Below, in pieces: positions 46,199-58,536 of a stretch of DNA of 64,000 nt. The stretch covers positions 62,001-126,000 of the forward strand of contig NZ_LGIS01000015.1 in assembly GCF_001187905.1 (NCBI RefSeq), in the 5' to 3' direction. This DNA is from Pantoea sp. RIT-PI-b. GTDB taxonomy: Bacteria; Pseudomonadota; Gammaproteobacteria; Enterobacterales; Enterobacteriaceae. The notes beneath the pieces were generated by a model that searched no databases, had not been told where the DNA came from, and worked only from the letters and a program-made list of their open reading frames with translations. Positions within the stretch are counted from its first letter, which is position 1; the number at the start of each line of letters is the position of its first letter. The position numbers were made by a program, and so were the translations under genes.

Positions 46199-48631
46199 AT
46201 GACGAGTTCAGTGGGCGCGGGAACGCCGATCAAGCAGTTGCATAAATTTGGTGGCAGTAGCCTGGCCGACGCACGTTGCTATCAGCGCGTGGCCAGCATC
46301 ATGGCGGATTACAGCCAGCCAGGCGACTTAATGGTGGTCTCTGCCGCAGGCAGCACCACTAACCAGTTGATTAGCTGGCTGAAATTAAGCCAGAGCGATC
46401 GCTTATCTGCCCATCAGGTGCAACAGGCTTTACGGCGCTTTCACAGCGAGCTCATTGCTGCGCTGCTGCCTGCTGAATATGCCGAAACCCTGACCTCTAC
46501 CTTTATACGCGATCTGGAACGTTTGGCGGCGCTGCTCGACGGCCCCCTCACCGACGCGGTTTATGCCGAAGTGGTCGGTCACGGCGAAATCTGGTCGGCG
46601 CGTTTAATGGCTGCCGTGCTGAGCCAGCGCGAAATCGAAGCCGCCTGGCTCGATGCGCGCGACTTCCTGCGTGCCGAACGTGCCGCGCAGCCGCAGGTTG
46701 ATGAAGGTAAATCCTGGCCGCTGCTGCAGGAGCTATTGACGCAGCATCCGCATAAGCGCCTGGTGGTAACCGGATTTATCAGCCGCAGCGAAGCGGGTGA
46801 AACCGTGCTGCTGGGCCGTAACGGCTCGGACTACTCGGCCACGCAGATTGGCGCCCTGGCGGGCGTGGGTCGCGTCACCATCTGGAGTGATGTGGCGGGC
46901 GTGTATAGCGCCGATCCGCGTAAAGTCTCTGATGCGTGCCTGCTGCCGCTGCTGCGTCTGGATGAAGCCAGCGAATTGGCGCGTCTGGCGGCGCCGGTGC
47001 TGCACACCCGCACTTTGCAGCCGGTCGCCAATAGCGATATCGATTTGCAGCTGCGTTGCAGCTATCAGCCGGAGCAGGGCTCAACGCGCATTGAGCGCGT
47101 GCTGGCATCGGGCACCGGTGCGCGCATCGTCACCAGCCACGATGATGTGTGCCTGGTGGAGATTGAGATCCCCGCCAATCACGATTTCAAAACGCAGCAG
47201 AAAGAGATCGACCTGCTGCTGAAACGCGCGCAGCTGCGTCCGCTGGCGATGGGGATTCATCCCGATCGTCGTCTGCTGCAGCTGTGTTACACCTCGGAAG
47301 TGGTGAATAGCGCCTTTAATCTGTTGCAGGATGCCGCCTTGCCGGGCCATCTGCAGCTGCGCGACGGCTTAGCGCTGGTGGCGCTGGTCGGTGCAGGCGT
47401 GACGCGTAATCCGCTGCACAGCCATCGCTTCTGGCAGCAGATCAAAGATCAGCCGGTGGAGTTTGTCTGGCAATCAGAAGATCACATCAGCATCGTAGCG
47501 GTGTTGCGCGTTGGCCCAACTCAGCACCTGATTCAGGGCTTGCATCAGTCGCTGTTCCGCGCCGAGAAACGCATCGGTTTGATGCTGTTCGGCAAAGGCA
47601 ACATCGGTTCACGCTGGCTTGAGCTGTTTGCCCGCGAGCAGGAATCCTTGTCTGCGCGTACTGGATTTGAGTATGTGCTGGCGGGCGTGGCGGACAGCAA
47701 CCGCAGCCTGCTGAGCTACGACGGTCTGGAAGCTAGCCGTGCGTTGGCCTTCTTTGATGACGAAGCTGTAGAGCGCGATGAAGAGTCGCTGTTTCTGTGG
47801 ATGCGTGCGCACCCGTTTGATGATTTAGTGGTGCTGGACGTCACCGCCAGCGAGCAGCTGGCGCAGCAGTATCACGACTTCGCCAGCCACGGTTTCCACG
47901 TTATCAGCGCCAATAAGGTCGCCGGTGCCGCGAGCGGCCAGAGTTGGCGTCAGGTACGTGATGCCTTCGCCAAAACCGGTCGCCACTGGCTGTACAACGC
48001 CACCGTGGGTGCCGGTTTGCCGGTCAATCACACGGTGCGCGATTTACGTGAAAGCGGCGACAGCATTCTGGCTATCAGCGGCATTTTCTCTGGCACGCTT
48101 TCCTGGCTGTTCCTGCAGTTTGACGGCACGGTGCCGTTTAGCGAGCTGGTCGATCAGGCATGGCAGCAAGGCTTGACCGAACCGGATCCGCGCGTGGATT
48201 TATCCGGCCAGGACGTGATGCGCAAGCTGGTAATTCTGGCGCGTGAAGCGGGCTACGATATCGAGCCGGATCAGGTGCGGGTGGAATCGCTGGTGCCGTC
48301 GATTTGCGAGGGCGAGTCGATTGATCACTTCTTCGAAAACGCCGATGAGCTGAATGAGCAGATGCTGCAGCGGCTGGAAGCGGCGCAGGAGCTTGGTCTG
48401 GTGCTGCGTTACGTGGCGCGTTTCGATGCCAATGGCAAAGCGCGCGTTGGCGTGGAAGCGGTGCGTCCTGAGCATCCGCTGGCCGCGCTGCTGCCGTGCG
48501 ATAACGTGTTTGCCATCGAAAGCCGCTGGTATCGTGATAACCCGCTGGTGATTCGTGGGCCGGGCGCAGGTCGTGATGTTACGGCCGGCGCGCTGCAGTC
48601 CGATATCAATCGCCTCGCGCAATTGCTGTAA
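46199..48631 (+). CDS. metL: Bifunctional aspartokinase II/homoserine dehydrogenase II
   Basis: An 810-residue fusion enzyme, equal in length to E. coli MetL, catalysing the first and third steps of the aspartate pathway. The kinase half begins KFGGSSLADARCYQRVA and contains GRNGSDYSATQIGAL. A central ACT-like region lies at about 310-450. The dehydrogenase half has FGKGNIGSRWLELFAR, SANKVAGA and YNATVGAGLPVN. It is transcribed with metB and so regulated by methionine rather than by threonine or lysine. Confidence 0.97.
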   Translation: MTSSVGAGTPIKQLHKFGGSSLADARCYQRVASIMADYSQPGDLMVVSAAGSTTNQLISWLKLSQSDRLSAHQVQQALRRFHSELIAALLPAEYAETLTSTFIRDLERLAALLDGPLTDAVYAEVVGHGEIWSARLMAAVLSQREIEAAWLDARDFLRAERAAQPQVDEGKSWPLLQELLTQHPHKRLVVTGFISRSEAGETVLLGRNGSDYSATQIGALAGVGRVTIWSDVAGVYSADPRKVSDACLLPLLRLDEASELARLAAPVLHTRTLQPVANSDIDLQLRCSYQPEQGSTRIERVLASGTGARIVTSHDDVCLVEIEIPANHDFKTQQKEIDLLLKRAQLRPLAMGIHPDRRLLQLCYTSEVVNSAFNLLQDAALPGHLQLRDGLALVALVGAGVTRNPLHSHRFWQQIKDQPVEFVWQSEDHISIVAVLRVGPTQHLIQGLHQSLFRAEKRIGLMLFGKGNIGSRWLELFAREQESLSARTGFEYVLAGVADSNRSLLSYDGLEASRALAFFDDEAVERDEESLFLWMRAHPFDDLVVLDVTASEQLAQQYHDFASHGFHVISANKVAGAASGQSWRQVRDAFAKTGRHWLYNATVGAGLPVNHTVRDLRESGDSILAISGIFSGTLSWLFLQFDGTVPFSELVDQAWQQGLTEPDPRVDLSGQDVMRKLVILAREAGYDIEPDQVRVESLVPSICEGESIDHFFENADELNEQMLQRLEAAQELGLVLRYVARFDANGKARVGVEAVRPEHPLAALLPCDNVFAIESRWYRDNPLVIRGPGAGRDVTAGALQSDINRLAQLL

Positions 48632-48644
48632 CCTGCCTCAGCGT

Positions 48645-48672
48645 GCAGACGGCATCGTCCGTCTGCATGTTT
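48645..48672 (+). terminator. Probable terminator after metL
   Basis: GCAGACGG and CCGTCTGC form an 8-bp stem with a 6-nt loop 13 bp after the metL stop. The following tract ATGTTTCATCTTCT is only partly T-rich, so it is a weak intrinsic terminator. Confidence 0.6.
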
Positions 48673-48781
48673 CATCTTCTCCCCGCATCATGAAACGCTT
48701 TCATCCTGATTGAAGATTTGTCACGCCTGTTCATTAATTTTCAGTTGACGCTAACGCGCTAATGGTTCATTTTGTGCATCT

Positions 48782-48805
48782 GGACGTCTAAACGTATGGA
48801 TGTTC
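48782..48805. promoter_or_regulatory. Three tandem MetJ boxes upstream of metF
   Basis: GGACGTCT, AAACGTAT and GGATGTTC are contiguous octamers. The first matches the consensus at seven of eight positions, and they lie 44 bp before the metF start. Confidence 0.8.
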
Positions 48806-48821
48806 GCGAGCCGCAAAATAA

Positions 48822-49745
<924 letters not shown>

Positions 49746-49752
49746 AATTGGC

Positions 49753-49776
49753 GGTCGCCATGAATGGCGACCCTAC
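49753..49776 (-). repeat. GTAG-type REP element between metF and ppc
   Basis: On the minus strand GTAG precedes a hairpin with GGTCGCC and GGCGACC arms and a 6-nt loop. GTAG plus hairpin is the signature of REP sequences linked to RAYT (TnpA-REP) transposases. No RAYT gene is in this window. Confidence 0.65.
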
Positions 49777-49786
49777 GAAATCCAAT

Positions 49787-49815
49787 AAAAAAAGGAGCCG
49801 GTTGGCTCCTTTTTC
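49787..49815. terminator. Bidirectional terminator between metF and ppc
   Basis: AGGAGCC and GGCTCCT enclose a 4-nt loop, with A residues on the left and T residues on the right, fitting termination of both convergent genes. Confidence 0.88.
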
Positions 49816-49831
49816 ACATCATGTGGGGAGA

Positions 49832-52483
49832 TTAGCCCGTATTACGCATCCCCGCCGCGACACCGGCAATCGTCACCATCAGCGCTTGCTCAACGCGCGC
49901 ATCAGGCTCGTCACCGCGCTCTTCCTGTGCGCGTGAACGATGCAGCAATTCAGCCTGCAACACGTTCAGCGGATCGGTATAGACGTTACGCAGCGCGATT
50001 GATTCGGCAATCCACGGTTGGTCAGCCATCAGGTGCGCATCGTTGGCGATGGTCAGCACCGCTTTAATATCCGCATCTAGCTGATCGCGTAGCTGCTTGC
50101 CGAGCGGCCACAGCGACTTATCCACCAGACGCTGATCGTAGTATTCCGCCAGCCACAGATCGGCTTTCGAGAACACCATCTCCAGCATGCCAAGACGCGT
50201 CGAGAAGAACGGCCAGTCGCGGCACATAGTTTCAAGCTCATCCTGATGCCCTTCATCCATCGCTTTTTGCAGCGCGGCACCGGCACCGAGCCAGGCCGGC
50301 AGCATCAGGCGGTTCTGCGTCCAGGCGAAGATCCACGGAATGGCACGCAGCGACTCCACACCGCCGGTTGGGCGACGCTTAGCCGGACGTGAACCCAGCG
50401 GCAGTTTACCCAGTTCCTGCTCAGGCGTAGCCGAACGGAAGTACGGCACGAAGTCCGGATTCTCACGCACATAGCCGCGATACATCGCGCAAGAGTGCGC
50501 TGACAAACCGTTCATGATCTCCTGCCATTCGCGTTTTGGTTCTGGCGGTGGCAGCAGGTTGGCTTCCAGAATCGCACCGGTATACAGCGACAGGCTGGCG
50601 ATAGTGACTTCTGGTAAACCGTATTTGAAGCGAATCATCTCGCCCTGTTCGGTCACGCGCAGGCCGCCTTTCAGGCTGCCCGGTGGTTGTGACAGCAGCG
50701 CGGCATGTGCCGGTGCGCCGCCACGACCAATTGAGCCACCGCGTCCGTGGAACAGCGTCAGCGTGATGCCGGCACTCTCACAGGTTTTGATTAGCGCGTC
50801 CTGCGCCTGATATTGCGCCCAGCTGGCGGCCATCACGCCAGCATCTTTCGCTGAGTCGGAATAGCCAATCATCACCATCTGTTTGCCATTGATAAAGCCG
50901 CGATACCAGTCGATGTTCAGCAGCTGCGTCATTACGTCGTTGGCGTTGTTCAGGTCATCGAGGGTTTCAAACAGCGGCGCCACCGGCATGGCGTAAGGAA
51001 TACCGGCTTCTTTTAGCAGCAGATGTACCGCCAACACGTCCGACGGCGTTTTCGCCATTGAGATCACGTAGGAGGCGATCGAACCCTGCGGTGCTTCGGC
51101 CACCACTTTGCAGGTATCGAGCACTTCGCGCGTCTCATCGCCCGGTTCCCACTGATGCGGCAACAGTGGACGCTTGGAATTCAGTTCGCGGATCAGGAAG
51201 GCTTGTTTATCGGCTTCTGACCAGCTTTCGTAGTCACCGAGGCCGAGATAACGCGTCACTTCGGCAATCGCCTGGGTATGGCGGGTGCTCTCCTGACGGA
51301 TATCAATACGCACCAGCGGCACGCCAAAGCACTTCACGCGGCGCAGCGTATCCAGCAGCTGGCCATTGGCGATGATGCCCATGCCGCACTGTTGCAGAGA
51401 TTGATAGATGGCAAATAGCGGATCCCACAGCTGATCGTTAGAAACCAGCAGATCGGCCGGACGCGGCAGGCGCTCGCCTTTCAGACGACGGCCCAGATAG
51501 GCCTGGGTTGTCATCAGCTGGCTGCGGATACGCTTCAGAACCATACGATACGGCTCCAGCGCTTCGGGATCGCCGCACAGTTCGCGCACTTCGTCGCTGC
51601 ACTCGGACATCGACAATTCAGACACCAGCACGCCAATATCACGCAGGAACAGGTCCGCAGCTTTCCAGCGGCTCAGCTGCATCGCGTGGCGGGTAATCGG
51701 TGCGGTAACGTTTGGGTTGCCGTCACGGTCGCCGCCCATCCACGAGGTAAATTTGATCGGCACGAAATCAACCGGCAGTTTAATGCCAAAGGTCTCTTCG
51801 ACTTGTTCATTCAGCTCACGCAGGAAGGCAGGTACGCCTTGCCACAGGCTATTTTCCACCACGGCAAAGCCCCATTTGGCTTCATCGATAGGCGTGGGAC
51901 GATATTTACGGATCTCGTCGGTGTGCCACGCTTGCGCCACCAGCTGGCGCAGACGACGCATTACCTGCGTACGCTCGTAGTCAGAGATATCGCTGTGATC
52001 GAGTTGCTGTAAACAGCTGTTCACTTCGCCTAGCATATGGATCAGCGTGCGGCGGGTAATTTCAGTTGGGTGCGCGGTCAGCACCAGCTCCAGCGACAGC
52101 TCTTCAATCGACTGGCGGATAGCCGCTTCGCTAATATCACCTTGCTGTTTCAGACGTTCGAAGGTCTTCTTCAGCAGCTCAGGATGATTCGCGCCCTCGC
52201 CGCTGCGGGAAATGGTTTGATACTGCTCAGCGACGTTGGTGAGATTAAGGAACTGGCTAAACGCACGCGCAACCGGCAGCAGCTCGTCATTCGACAGATT
52301 TTGCAGCGTGGTCAGCAGTTCCTGACGATGGGTGTCATTTCCCGCACGGGATGACTTAGAGAGTTTACGGATGGTCTCCACCTGGTCGAGGATGTTCTCT
52401 CCTAGTGCATCCTTAATCGTATCCCCGAGCAGTTTGCCGAGCATACTGACATTACTTCGCATTGCGGAATATTGTTCGTTCAT
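49832..52483 (-). CDS. ppc: Phosphoenolpyruvate carboxylase
   Basis: An 883-residue anaplerotic enzyme, the same length as E. coli Ppc, forming oxaloacetate from PEP and bicarbonate. Catalytic motifs are [14 protein letters not shown] (His near 138) and [16 protein letters not shown]. The protein ends with the conserved MRNTG, which closes the active site. The 253-bp gap up to argE holds its promoter; I did not find a convincing regulator site there. Confidence 0.98.
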   Translation of the reverse strand: MNEQYSAMRSNVSMLGKLLGDTIKDALGENILDQVETIRKLSKSSRAGNDTHRQELLTTLQNLSNDELLPVARAFSQFLNLTNVAEQYQTISRSGEGANHPELLKKTFERLKQQGDISEAAIRQSIEELSLELVLTAHPTEITRRTLIHMLGEVNSCLQQLDHSDISDYERTQVMRRLRQLVAQAWHTDEIRKYRPTPIDEAKWGFAVVENSLWQGVPAFLRELNEQVEETFGIKLPVDFVPIKFTSWMGGDRDGNPNVTAPITRHAMQLSRWKAADLFLRDIGVLVSELSMSECSDEVRELCGDPEALEPYRMVLKRIRSQLMTTQAYLGRRLKGERLPRPADLLVSNDQLWDPLFAIYQSLQQCGMGIIANGQLLDTLRRVKCFGVPLVRIDIRQESTRHTQAIAEVTRYLGLGDYESWSEADKQAFLIRELNSKRPLLPHQWEPGDETREVLDTCKVVAEAPQGSIASYVISMAKTPSDVLAVHLLLKEAGIPYAMPVAPLFETLDDLNNANDVMTQLLNIDWYRGFINGKQMVMIGYSDSAKDAGVMAASWAQYQAQDALIKTCESAGITLTLFHGRGGSIGRGGAPAHAALLSQPPGSLKGGLRVTEQGEMIRFKYGLPEVTIASLSLYTGAILEANLLPPPEPKREWQEIMNGLSAHSCAMYRGYVRENPDFVPYFRSATPEQELGKLPLGSRPAKRRPTGGVESLRAIPWIFAWTQNRLMLPAWLGAGAALQKAMDEGHQDELETMCRDWPFFSTRLGMLEMVFSKADLWLAEYYDQRLVDKSLWPLGKQLRDQLDADIKAVLTIANDAHLMADQPWIAESIALRNVYTDPLNVLQAELLHRSRAQEERGDEPDARVEQALMVTIAGVAAGMRNTG

Positions 52484-52736
52484 TGGACCCTGACACCCTC
52501 ATCATCTTTTTAAATATCCCCACGGGAATTATCCACGGGCATAACATCGTCTTTTATCTAGCCACGTATCTACCTGCACGTCAATTGCCTTAAATCCGTG
52601 TAAATGTGCTGCTAAATAGCGGAAATTCAAAGAATTTGCTTGGAGCGAAGCGAGATAAGTTATTCTTATTATCAAATCCCGAACAATGACGGGGCAATTT
52701 GCTGATTTAACAGTGAAATGCCCCATCTGTTGTTCA

Positions 52737-53885
52737 TCAATGACAAAAATGCTGCACCACTTGGGTGATAAGCGCATGAGTCGGCTTGATAAATGCGGTA
52801 TCAATAAACTCATCTGGCTGGTGGGCTTGATTGATCGATCCCGGGCCTAAAACCAGCGTTGGGCACAATTGCTGGATAAAGGGCGCCTCAGTGCAATAGT
52901 TCACCACCTCGGTTGGCACGCCGAGCAGCTTCTCCACCACCTGCACCAGCTCGTGATCGGCAGGGCATTCGTAGCCTGGAATCGGCGGATGCAGCTCGCC
53001 CACGGTTAAACGTCCTGGCCAGCGCGCGCTGACCGGTGCCAGTGCGTCATTCAGCAGACCATCCAAATCGCTCAGGGTTAAGCCCGGCAGCGGGCGAATA
53101 TCCATGTGCAATTCACAGCAGGCGCAGATGCGGTTGGCCGCGTCGCCACCATGAATATGACCAAAGTTCATGGTTGGATAAGGAATGGCAAAACCATCGT
53201 GGTTGTAACGCTCTTTCAGCGTGTTACGCAATTGCATCAGCTGGGTAATGGATTCGTGCATCAGTTCGATGGCGTTCACGCCGCGCGACGGATCGCTGGA
53301 GTGGCCCGATTGCCCCTGAATACGGATCACATTCGACAGATGGCCTTTGTGCGCGCGCACCGGCTTGAGCGACGTTGGCTCGCCGATGATGGCGCAATCG
53401 GGACGCAGCTGGGTCGATTCAGAGAAATACTTTGCGCCCGCCATGGTGGTCTCTTCATCGGCGGTCGCCAGAATGTAGAGCGGCTTGCTGAGTTTGGTCA
53501 CGTCAACGTCACGCAGCGCATCCAAAATAAAGGCGAAGAAACCTTTCATATCCGCGGTGCCCAAGCCGTAAAGCTTGTTGTCGTGTTCGGTCAGCGTGAA
53601 GGGATCGCGCGTCCAGCGGCCATCATCGTAGGGTACGGTATCGGTATGGCCGGCCAGCAACAGGCCGCCTGCGCCCAATCCACTGCGTGCCAGCATGTTG
53701 AATTTATGCCGCGTGCCAGGCACCGGCTGCACTTCTACACTGAAGCCAATATCGCGGAACCAGCCGGCCAGCAAATTGATTAAAGTTTCATTACTCTGAT
53801 CCAGTGCGCTGTCGGTTGCGCTGATTGATGGCGTGGCAATCAACTGGCGGTAGAGTTCGATAAAAGGTGGTAATTTTGTCTTCAC
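52737..53885 (-). CDS. argE: N-acetylornithine deacetylase
   Basis: A 382-residue M20-family zinc enzyme releasing ornithine from N-acetylornithine. Metal and catalytic residues are in [25 protein letters not shown] and [12 protein letters not shown]. Its presence points to the linear arginine pathway with ArgA/ArgE, as in E. coli (383 residues). It is divergent from argCBGH across a shared pair of ARG boxes. Confidence 0.97.
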   Translation of the reverse strand: MKTKLPPFIELYRQLIATPSISATDSALDQSNETLINLLAGWFRDIGFSVEVQPVPGTRHKFNMLARSGLGAGGLLLAGHTDTVPYDDGRWTRDPFTLTEHDNKLYGLGTADMKGFFAFILDALRDVDVTKLSKPLYILATADEETTMAGAKYFSESTQLRPDCAIIGEPTSLKPVRAHKGHLSNVIRIQGQSGHSSDPSRGVNAIELMHESITQLMQLRNTLKERYNHDGFAIPYPTMNFGHIHGGDAANRICACCELHMDIRPLPGLTLSDLDGLLNDALAPVSARWPGRLTVGELHPPIPGYECPADHELVQVVEKLLGVPTEVVNYCTEAPFIQQLCPTLVLGPGSINQAHQPDEFIDTAFIKPTHALITQVVQHFCH

Positions 53886-53910
53886 TGTTGACGGTCCTTG
53901 GGTTAGGATG

Positions 53911-53949
53911 TATCAATATTCATGCATTAATAGTGAATAAAAATACAAT
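53911..53949. promoter_or_regulatory. Paired ARG boxes (ArgR operator) between argE and argC
   Basis: Two 18-bp boxes, TATCAATATTCATGCATT and AGTGAATAAAAATACAAT, are separated by 3 bp, the exact spacing bound by an ArgR hexamer. The arrangement and much of the sequence match what I recall of the E. coli argE-argCBH operator. Confidence 0.9.
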
Positions 53950-54054
53950 AACGTCGCTTGCATGTGAAGCATCAAATCTTCTGCAAACGGCATCCTGGGC
54001 AACGGGGCAAGGCCGCGACCCGATACGTGTGACTGTAATAAGGTATACAGCCTG

Positions 54055-55059
54055 ATGTTGAATACGCTGATCGTTGGTGCCAGTGGTTACGCTGGCGTAG
54101 AGCTTGCCACCTACCTGAATCGCCATCCGCATATGAACATAACCGCTTTGGCGGTTTCAGCGCAAAGCCCGGATGCTGGAAAGTTATTGTCGGATTTGCA
54201 TCCGCAGCTCAAAGGCATTATCGATTTGCCGCTGCAGCCGCTGAGCGAAGCCTCGGAATGGGCCGATAAAGTGGATGTGGTGTTCCTCGCGACTGCGCAC
54301 GAAGTCAGCCACGATCTGGCACCCGAATTCCTCAAAGCCGGTTGCGTGGTGTTTGACCTCTCTGGCGCGTTCCGCGTCAACGACGACGCTTTTTATACGC
54401 AATATTACGGTTTCAGCCATCAGCATCAGGATTGGCTGGATAAAGCGGTTTATGGCCTGGCCGAATGGCAGCACGACAAAATCAAAGATGCGCAGTTGGT
54501 TGCGGTGCCGGGTTGCTACCCAACCGCAGCACAGCTTTCGCTGAAACCGCTAATCGAGGCCGGTCTGCTTAACGATGCACAGTGGCCGGTGATTAATGCC
54601 ACCAGCGGCGTGAGCGGTGCAGGACGTAAAGCCAACGTTGCCACCAGTTTCTGTGAAGTGAGCTTGCAGCCGTACGGCCTGTTTAATCACCGTCATCATC
54701 CGGAAATCGTCGCGCATCTCGGCACGCCAGTGATATTCACGCCACATCTGGGCAGTTTCCCGCGCGGTATTTTGTCGACCACCACCTGCCGCCTGAAAGC
54801 GGGCGTGACGCAACAGGATGTGGCCGATGCCTTCCATAAGGCTTACCACGACAAGCCGCTGGTGCGCGTGTATGACAAAGGCGTTCCGGCGCTGAAAGCG
54901 GTGGTCGGTTTGCCATTCTGCGACATCGGCTTCGCCATGCAAGGCGAGCACCTGATTGTGGTCGCTGCTGAAGATAACCTGCTGAAAGGCGCCTCCTCGC
55001 AGGCGGTTCAGTGTTTGAACATTCGTTTCGGCTTCCCCGAAACGCTCTCTCTGATTTAA
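54055..55059 (+). CDS. argC: N-acetyl-gamma-glutamyl-phosphate reductase
   Basis: A 334-residue NADPH enzyme of arginine synthesis, equal in length to E. coli ArgC. It begins with the nucleotide-binding stretch [18 protein letters not shown]. The catalytic cysteine is in [14 protein letters not shown] and the catalytic histidine in FNHRHHPEI. It leads the rightward argC-argB-argG-argH cluster behind the ARG boxes; argB starts 15 bp after its stop. Confidence 0.98.
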   Translation: MLNTLIVGASGYAGVELATYLNRHPHMNITALAVSAQSPDAGKLLSDLHPQLKGIIDLPLQPLSEASEWADKVDVVFLATAHEVSHDLAPEFLKAGCVVFDLSGAFRVNDDAFYTQYYGFSHQHQDWLDKAVYGLAEWQHDKIKDAQLVAVPGCYPTAAQLSLKPLIEAGLLNDAQWPVINATSGVSGAGRKANVATSFCEVSLQPYGLFNHRHHPEIVAHLGTPVIFTPHLGSFPRGILSTTTCRLKAGVTQQDVADAFHKAYHDKPLVRVYDKGVPALKAVVGLPFCDIGFAMQGEHLIVVAAEDNLLKGASSQAVQCLNIRFGFPETLSLI

Positions 55060-55074
55060 CGAACGGATAACGCA

Positions 55075-55848
55075 ATGAATCCATTGATCATTAAACTGGG
55101 TGGCGTGCTGCTGGATAGCGAAGAAGCGCTGGCCCGTATGTTTGATGCCCTGCTGGCATATCGCAATGAACATCAGCGTCCGCTGATCATTGTGCACGGT
55201 GGCGGTTGCGTGGTGGACGAGCTGATGAAGAAGCTCGCGCTGCCGGTGAAAAAGAAGAACGGTTTGCGCGTGACGCCAGCCGATCAGATTGACATTATTA
55301 CCGGTGCGTTAGCCGGTACCGCCAACAAAACGCTGCTGGCGTGGGCGAAGAAATATGGCATCGGCGCAGTGGGTTTGTGCCTGGGCGATGCCGGTTTGGT
55401 CAACGTTGCACAGCTCGATGAAGAACTCGGTCACGTTGGCAACGCCACGCCAGGTAATCCGGCGCTGGTGAACACGCTGCTGGCGGCAGGCTACATGCCG
55501 GTGATCAGCTCGATTGGTATCACCGACGGCGGGGAGTTGATGAACGTCAATGCTGACCAGGCCGCCACCGCGCTGGCCGCGACCATCGGTGCCGATTTAG
55601 TGCTGCTATCCGACGTCAGCGGTATTCTCGACGGCAAAGGTCAGCGCATTGAAGAGATGACTGCAGCGAAAGCGGAACAGCTGATCGCGCAGGGCATCAT
55701 CACCGATGGCATGATCGTGAAAGTGAATGCGGCGCTCGATGCCGCCCGCACCCTCGGTCGCCCGGTCGATATCGCCAGCTGGCGTCATGCTGAACAACTG
55801 CCAACCCTTTTCAACGGCGTGTCAATTGGCACCCGGATTCTCGCATAA
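55075..55848 (+). CDS. argB: Acetylglutamate kinase
   Basis: A 257-residue amino-acid kinase phosphorylating N-acetylglutamate. Phosphate-binding motifs are [11 protein letters not shown] and [26 protein letters not shown] and [13 protein letters not shown] complete the site. It lacks the N-terminal helix of arginine-inhibited kinases, as expected where ArgA is the regulated step. E. coli ArgB has 258 residues. The argG start follows 14 bp after its stop. Confidence 0.98.
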   Translation: MNPLIIKLGGVLLDSEEALARMFDALLAYRNEHQRPLIIVHGGGCVVDELMKKLALPVKKKNGLRVTPADQIDIITGALAGTANKTLLAWAKKYGIGAVGLCLGDAGLVNVAQLDEELGHVGNATPGNPALVNTLLAAGYMPVISSIGITDGGELMNVNADQAATALAATIGADLVLLSDVSGILDGKGQRIEEMTAAKAEQLIAQGIITDGMIVKVNAALDAARTLGRPVDIASWRHAEQLPTLFNGVSIGTRILA

Positions 55849-55862
55849 TCAAGGATTAAGAC

Positions 55863-57080
55863 ATGAGCACGCAAAACATCAAAAAAATCGTTCTGGCCTA
55901 CTCAGGCGGTCTGGATACTTCAGCCATCATTCCATGGCTGAAAGAGAACTATGGCGGCTGTGAAGTGGTGGCGTTTGTGGCGGATATCGGCCAGGAACGT
56001 GGCGATCTGGAAGGCGTTGAGAAGAAAGCACTGCAGTCTGGCGCTTCTGAGTGCCACGTGGTTGACCTGCGTGAAGAGTTCATCAGCGAATACGTCTATC
56101 CGGTGCTGCAGACCGGCGCCCTGTACGAAGGCACTTATCTGCTGGGCACCTCAATGGCGCGTCCGATTATCGCCAAAGCGCAGGTTGAGCTGGCACTGAA
56201 AGTGGGCGCAGATGCGCTGTGCCACGGCGCGACCGGCAAAGGTAATGACCAGGTGCGTTTCGAAACCACCTACACCGCGTTGGCACCACAGCTGAAAGTG
56301 GTTGCGCCATGGCGTGAATGGGACCTGCGTTCACGTGAAGCGCTGCTGGATTACCTGAAAGAGCGCAATATCCCGACCACCGCGTCGCTGGAAAAAATCT
56401 ATAGCCGTGATGAGAACGCATGGCACATCTCCACGGAAGGTGGCGTGCTGGAAAGCCCAGCTAATGCACCGAACAAAGATTGCTGGGTGTGGACCGTTGA
56501 TCCGCTGGAAGCGCCCGATCAGCCAGAAAACGTCACGGTTACCGTCGAGAAAGGCCGGGTAGTTGCGGTGAACGGCGAGAAGTTGAGCCCGTTCCAGTGC
56601 CTGGAAAAACTTAACGTGCTGGGCGCGAAACACGGCGTGGGTCGTATCGACATCGTGGAAAACCGCCTGGTGGGCATCAAGTCTCGTGGCTGCTACGAAA
56701 CCCCGGGCGGCACCATCATGGTGAACGCGCTGCGTGCGGTTGAACAGCTGGTACTGGATCGCGATAGCTTTAAATGGCGCGAGCAGCTGGGCCATGAAAT
56801 GTCTTACGTGGTTTACGATGGCCGCTGGTTCGCGCCACTGCGTAAATCCATTCAGGCCGCTGCCGAATCACTGGCAGCAGAGGTGAACGGCGAAGTGGTG
56901 CTGCAACTGTACAAAGGCCAGGCCACGGCGATTCAGAAAACCTCCGCCAACAGCCTGTACTCAGAAGAGTTCGCCACCTTTGGCGAAGACGAAGTTTACG
57001 ATCATCGCCACGCGGGCGGCTTTATCCGTCTGTTCTCGCTCTCTTCACGCATTCGCGCGCTGAACGAGCAGAAGAAGTAA
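55863..57080 (+). CDS. argG: Argininosuccinate synthase, type 1
   Basis: A 405-residue enzyme joining citrulline and aspartate with ATP. The PP-loop is [17 protein letters not shown] (about 11-27), followed by [15 protein letters not shown] and [16 protein letters not shown]. This is the widespread short type 1 enzyme. E. coli ArgG is the longer (447-residue) type 2 form and is encoded elsewhere in that genome. Here argG lies inside the arg cluster between argB and argH. A terminator-like hairpin follows it. Confidence 0.97.
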   Translation: MSTQNIKKIVLAYSGGLDTSAIIPWLKENYGGCEVVAFVADIGQERGDLEGVEKKALQSGASECHVVDLREEFISEYVYPVLQTGALYEGTYLLGTSMARPIIAKAQVELALKVGADALCHGATGKGNDQVRFETTYTALAPQLKVVAPWREWDLRSREALLDYLKERNIPTTASLEKIYSRDENAWHISTEGGVLESPANAPNKDCWVWTVDPLEAPDQPENVTVTVEKGRVVAVNGEKLSPFQCLEKLNVLGAKHGVGRIDIVENRLVGIKSRGCYETPGGTIMVNALRAVEQLVLDRDSFKWREQLGHEMSYVVYDGRWFAPLRKSIQAAAESLAAEVNGEVVLQLYKGQATAIQKTSANSLYSEEFATFGEDEVYDHRHAGGFIRLFSLSSRIRALNEQKK

Positions 57081-57105
57081 TACCGCGGCAAGCGACACAT
57101 TTTGC

Positions 57106-57129
57106 AAGGGCGGCTTCGGGCCGCCTTTT
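57106..57129 (+). terminator. Intrinsic terminator or attenuator between argG and argH
   Basis: GGCGGC and GCCGCC (extended by a G-U and two A-T pairs) form a stem around a 5-nt TTCGG loop, followed by four T. It ends 26 bp before the argH start, so part of the argCBG transcripts should stop here. Confidence 0.75.
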
Positions 57130-57155
57130 CTATAACGGATTCAGGAGTAATTCAG

Positions 57156-58529
57156 ATGGCACTTTGGGGCGGACGTTTTTCGCAGGCAGCAGACCAACGG
57201 TTCAAACAGTTCAACGACTCGCTGCGTTTTGACTATCGCCTGGCCGAGCAGGACATTACCGGTTCGATTGCCTGGTCAAAAGCGCTGGTCACGGTCAACG
57301 TGTTGACCCATGAAGAGCAGCAGCAGCTGGAAAGCGCGTTGCATGAACTGCTGGCTGAAGTACGTGCCAATCCCGAGCAGATTCTGCAAAGCGATGCCGA
57401 AGATATTCACAGCTGGGTGGAAGGCAAGCTGATCGATAAAGTTGGCGCACTGGGCAAGAAATTGCACACCGGGCGTAGCCGTAACGATCAGGTCGCGACC
57501 GATCTGAAACTGTGGTGCAAAGAGCAGGTTGCGGTGCTGCTGGAGGCCACGCGCGAACTGCAATCGGCGCTGGTGACCACGGCCGAAGCCAATCAGGATG
57601 CGGTGATGCCGGGTTACACGCACCTGCAGCGTGCGCAGCCGGTGACCTTCGCGCACTGGTGCCTGGCGTACGTTGAGATGCTGGCGCGTGATGAGAGCCG
57701 TCTGCAGGATGCGCTGAAGCGTATGGATGTCAGCCCGCTGGGTTGCGGTGCGCTGGCCGGTACCGCCTATGAGATCGATCGTCAGCAGCTGGCGGGTTGG
57801 TTAGGGTTTGCGTCTGCCACGCGTAACAGCCTCGATACCGTTTCCGATCGCGATCACGTGCTGGAGCTGCTGTCAGATGCGTCGATTGGTATGGTGCATC
57901 TGTCGCGCTTTGCGGAAGACCTGATCTTCTTCAACACCGGTGAAGCGGGCTTCCTTGAGCTGTCGGATAAAGTCACTTCCGGTTCTTCGCTGATGCCACA
58001 GAAGAAAAACCCGGATGCGCTGGAGCTGATCCGTGGCAAATGCGGTCGTGTGCAAGGTGCGCTAACCGGCATGATGATGACGCTGAAAGGCCTACCGCTG
58101 GCATACAACAAAGATATGCAGGAGGACAAAGAAGGGCTGTTCGATGCACTCGACACCTGGCTCGACTGCCTGCATATGTCGGTGCTGGTGCTGGATGGCA
58201 TTCAGGTAAAACGTCCGCGCTGTCAGGAAGCCGCTGAGCAGGGTTATGCTAACTCAACGGAGCTGGCCGATTATCTGGTGGCGAAAGGTGTACCGTTCCG
58301 TGAAGCGCACCACATTGTCGGTGAGACAGTGGTCGAAGCGATCAAGCAAGGCGTAGCGCTGGAAGCGCTTACTCTGGCGCAACTCAAGCAGTTCAGTGCG
58401 GTGATTGAGGATGATGTTTATCCGATTCTGTCGCTGCAATCCTGCCTGGATAAGCGTAATGCGCAAGGCGGCGTATCGCCACAGCAGGTCGCGTTTGCTA
58501 TCAATGAAGCCCAGAAACGTTTGGGTTAA
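57156..58529 (+). CDS. argH: Argininosuccinate lyase
   Basis: A 457-residue fumarase-superfamily enzyme cleaving argininosuccinate to arginine and fumarate. The start [20 protein letters not shown] at 57156 follows AGGAG and gives the E. coli length. Motifs are [32 protein letters not shown] and the superfamily signature [15 protein letters not shown] with the catalytic serine. It is preceded by a terminator, so its level may depend on read-through or a local promoter. A pair of REP elements follows. Confidence 0.98.
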   Translation: MALWGGRFSQAADQRFKQFNDSLRFDYRLAEQDITGSIAWSKALVTVNVLTHEEQQQLESALHELLAEVRANPEQILQSDAEDIHSWVEGKLIDKVGALGKKLHTGRSRNDQVATDLKLWCKEQVAVLLEATRELQSALVTTAEANQDAVMPGYTHLQRAQPVTFAHWCLAYVEMLARDESRLQDALKRMDVSPLGCGALAGTAYEIDRQQLAGWLGFASATRNSLDTVSDRDHVLELLSDASIGMVHLSRFAEDLIFFNTGEAGFLELSDKVTSGSSLMPQKKNPDALELIRGKCGRVQGALTGMMMTLKGLPLAYNKDMQEDKEGLFDALDTWLDCLHMSVLVLDGIQVKRPRCQEAAEQGYANSTELADYLVAKGVPFREAHHIVGETVVEAIKQGVALEALTLAQLKQFSAVIEDDVYPILSLQSCLDKRNAQGGVSPQQVAFAINEAQKRLG

Positions 58530-58536
58530 AGGCATT

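Noticed and set aside
54550..55197. 215-codon minus-strand frame over argC and argB
   Set aside because: Crosses two certain genes and their intergenic gap; no domain or ribosome site.
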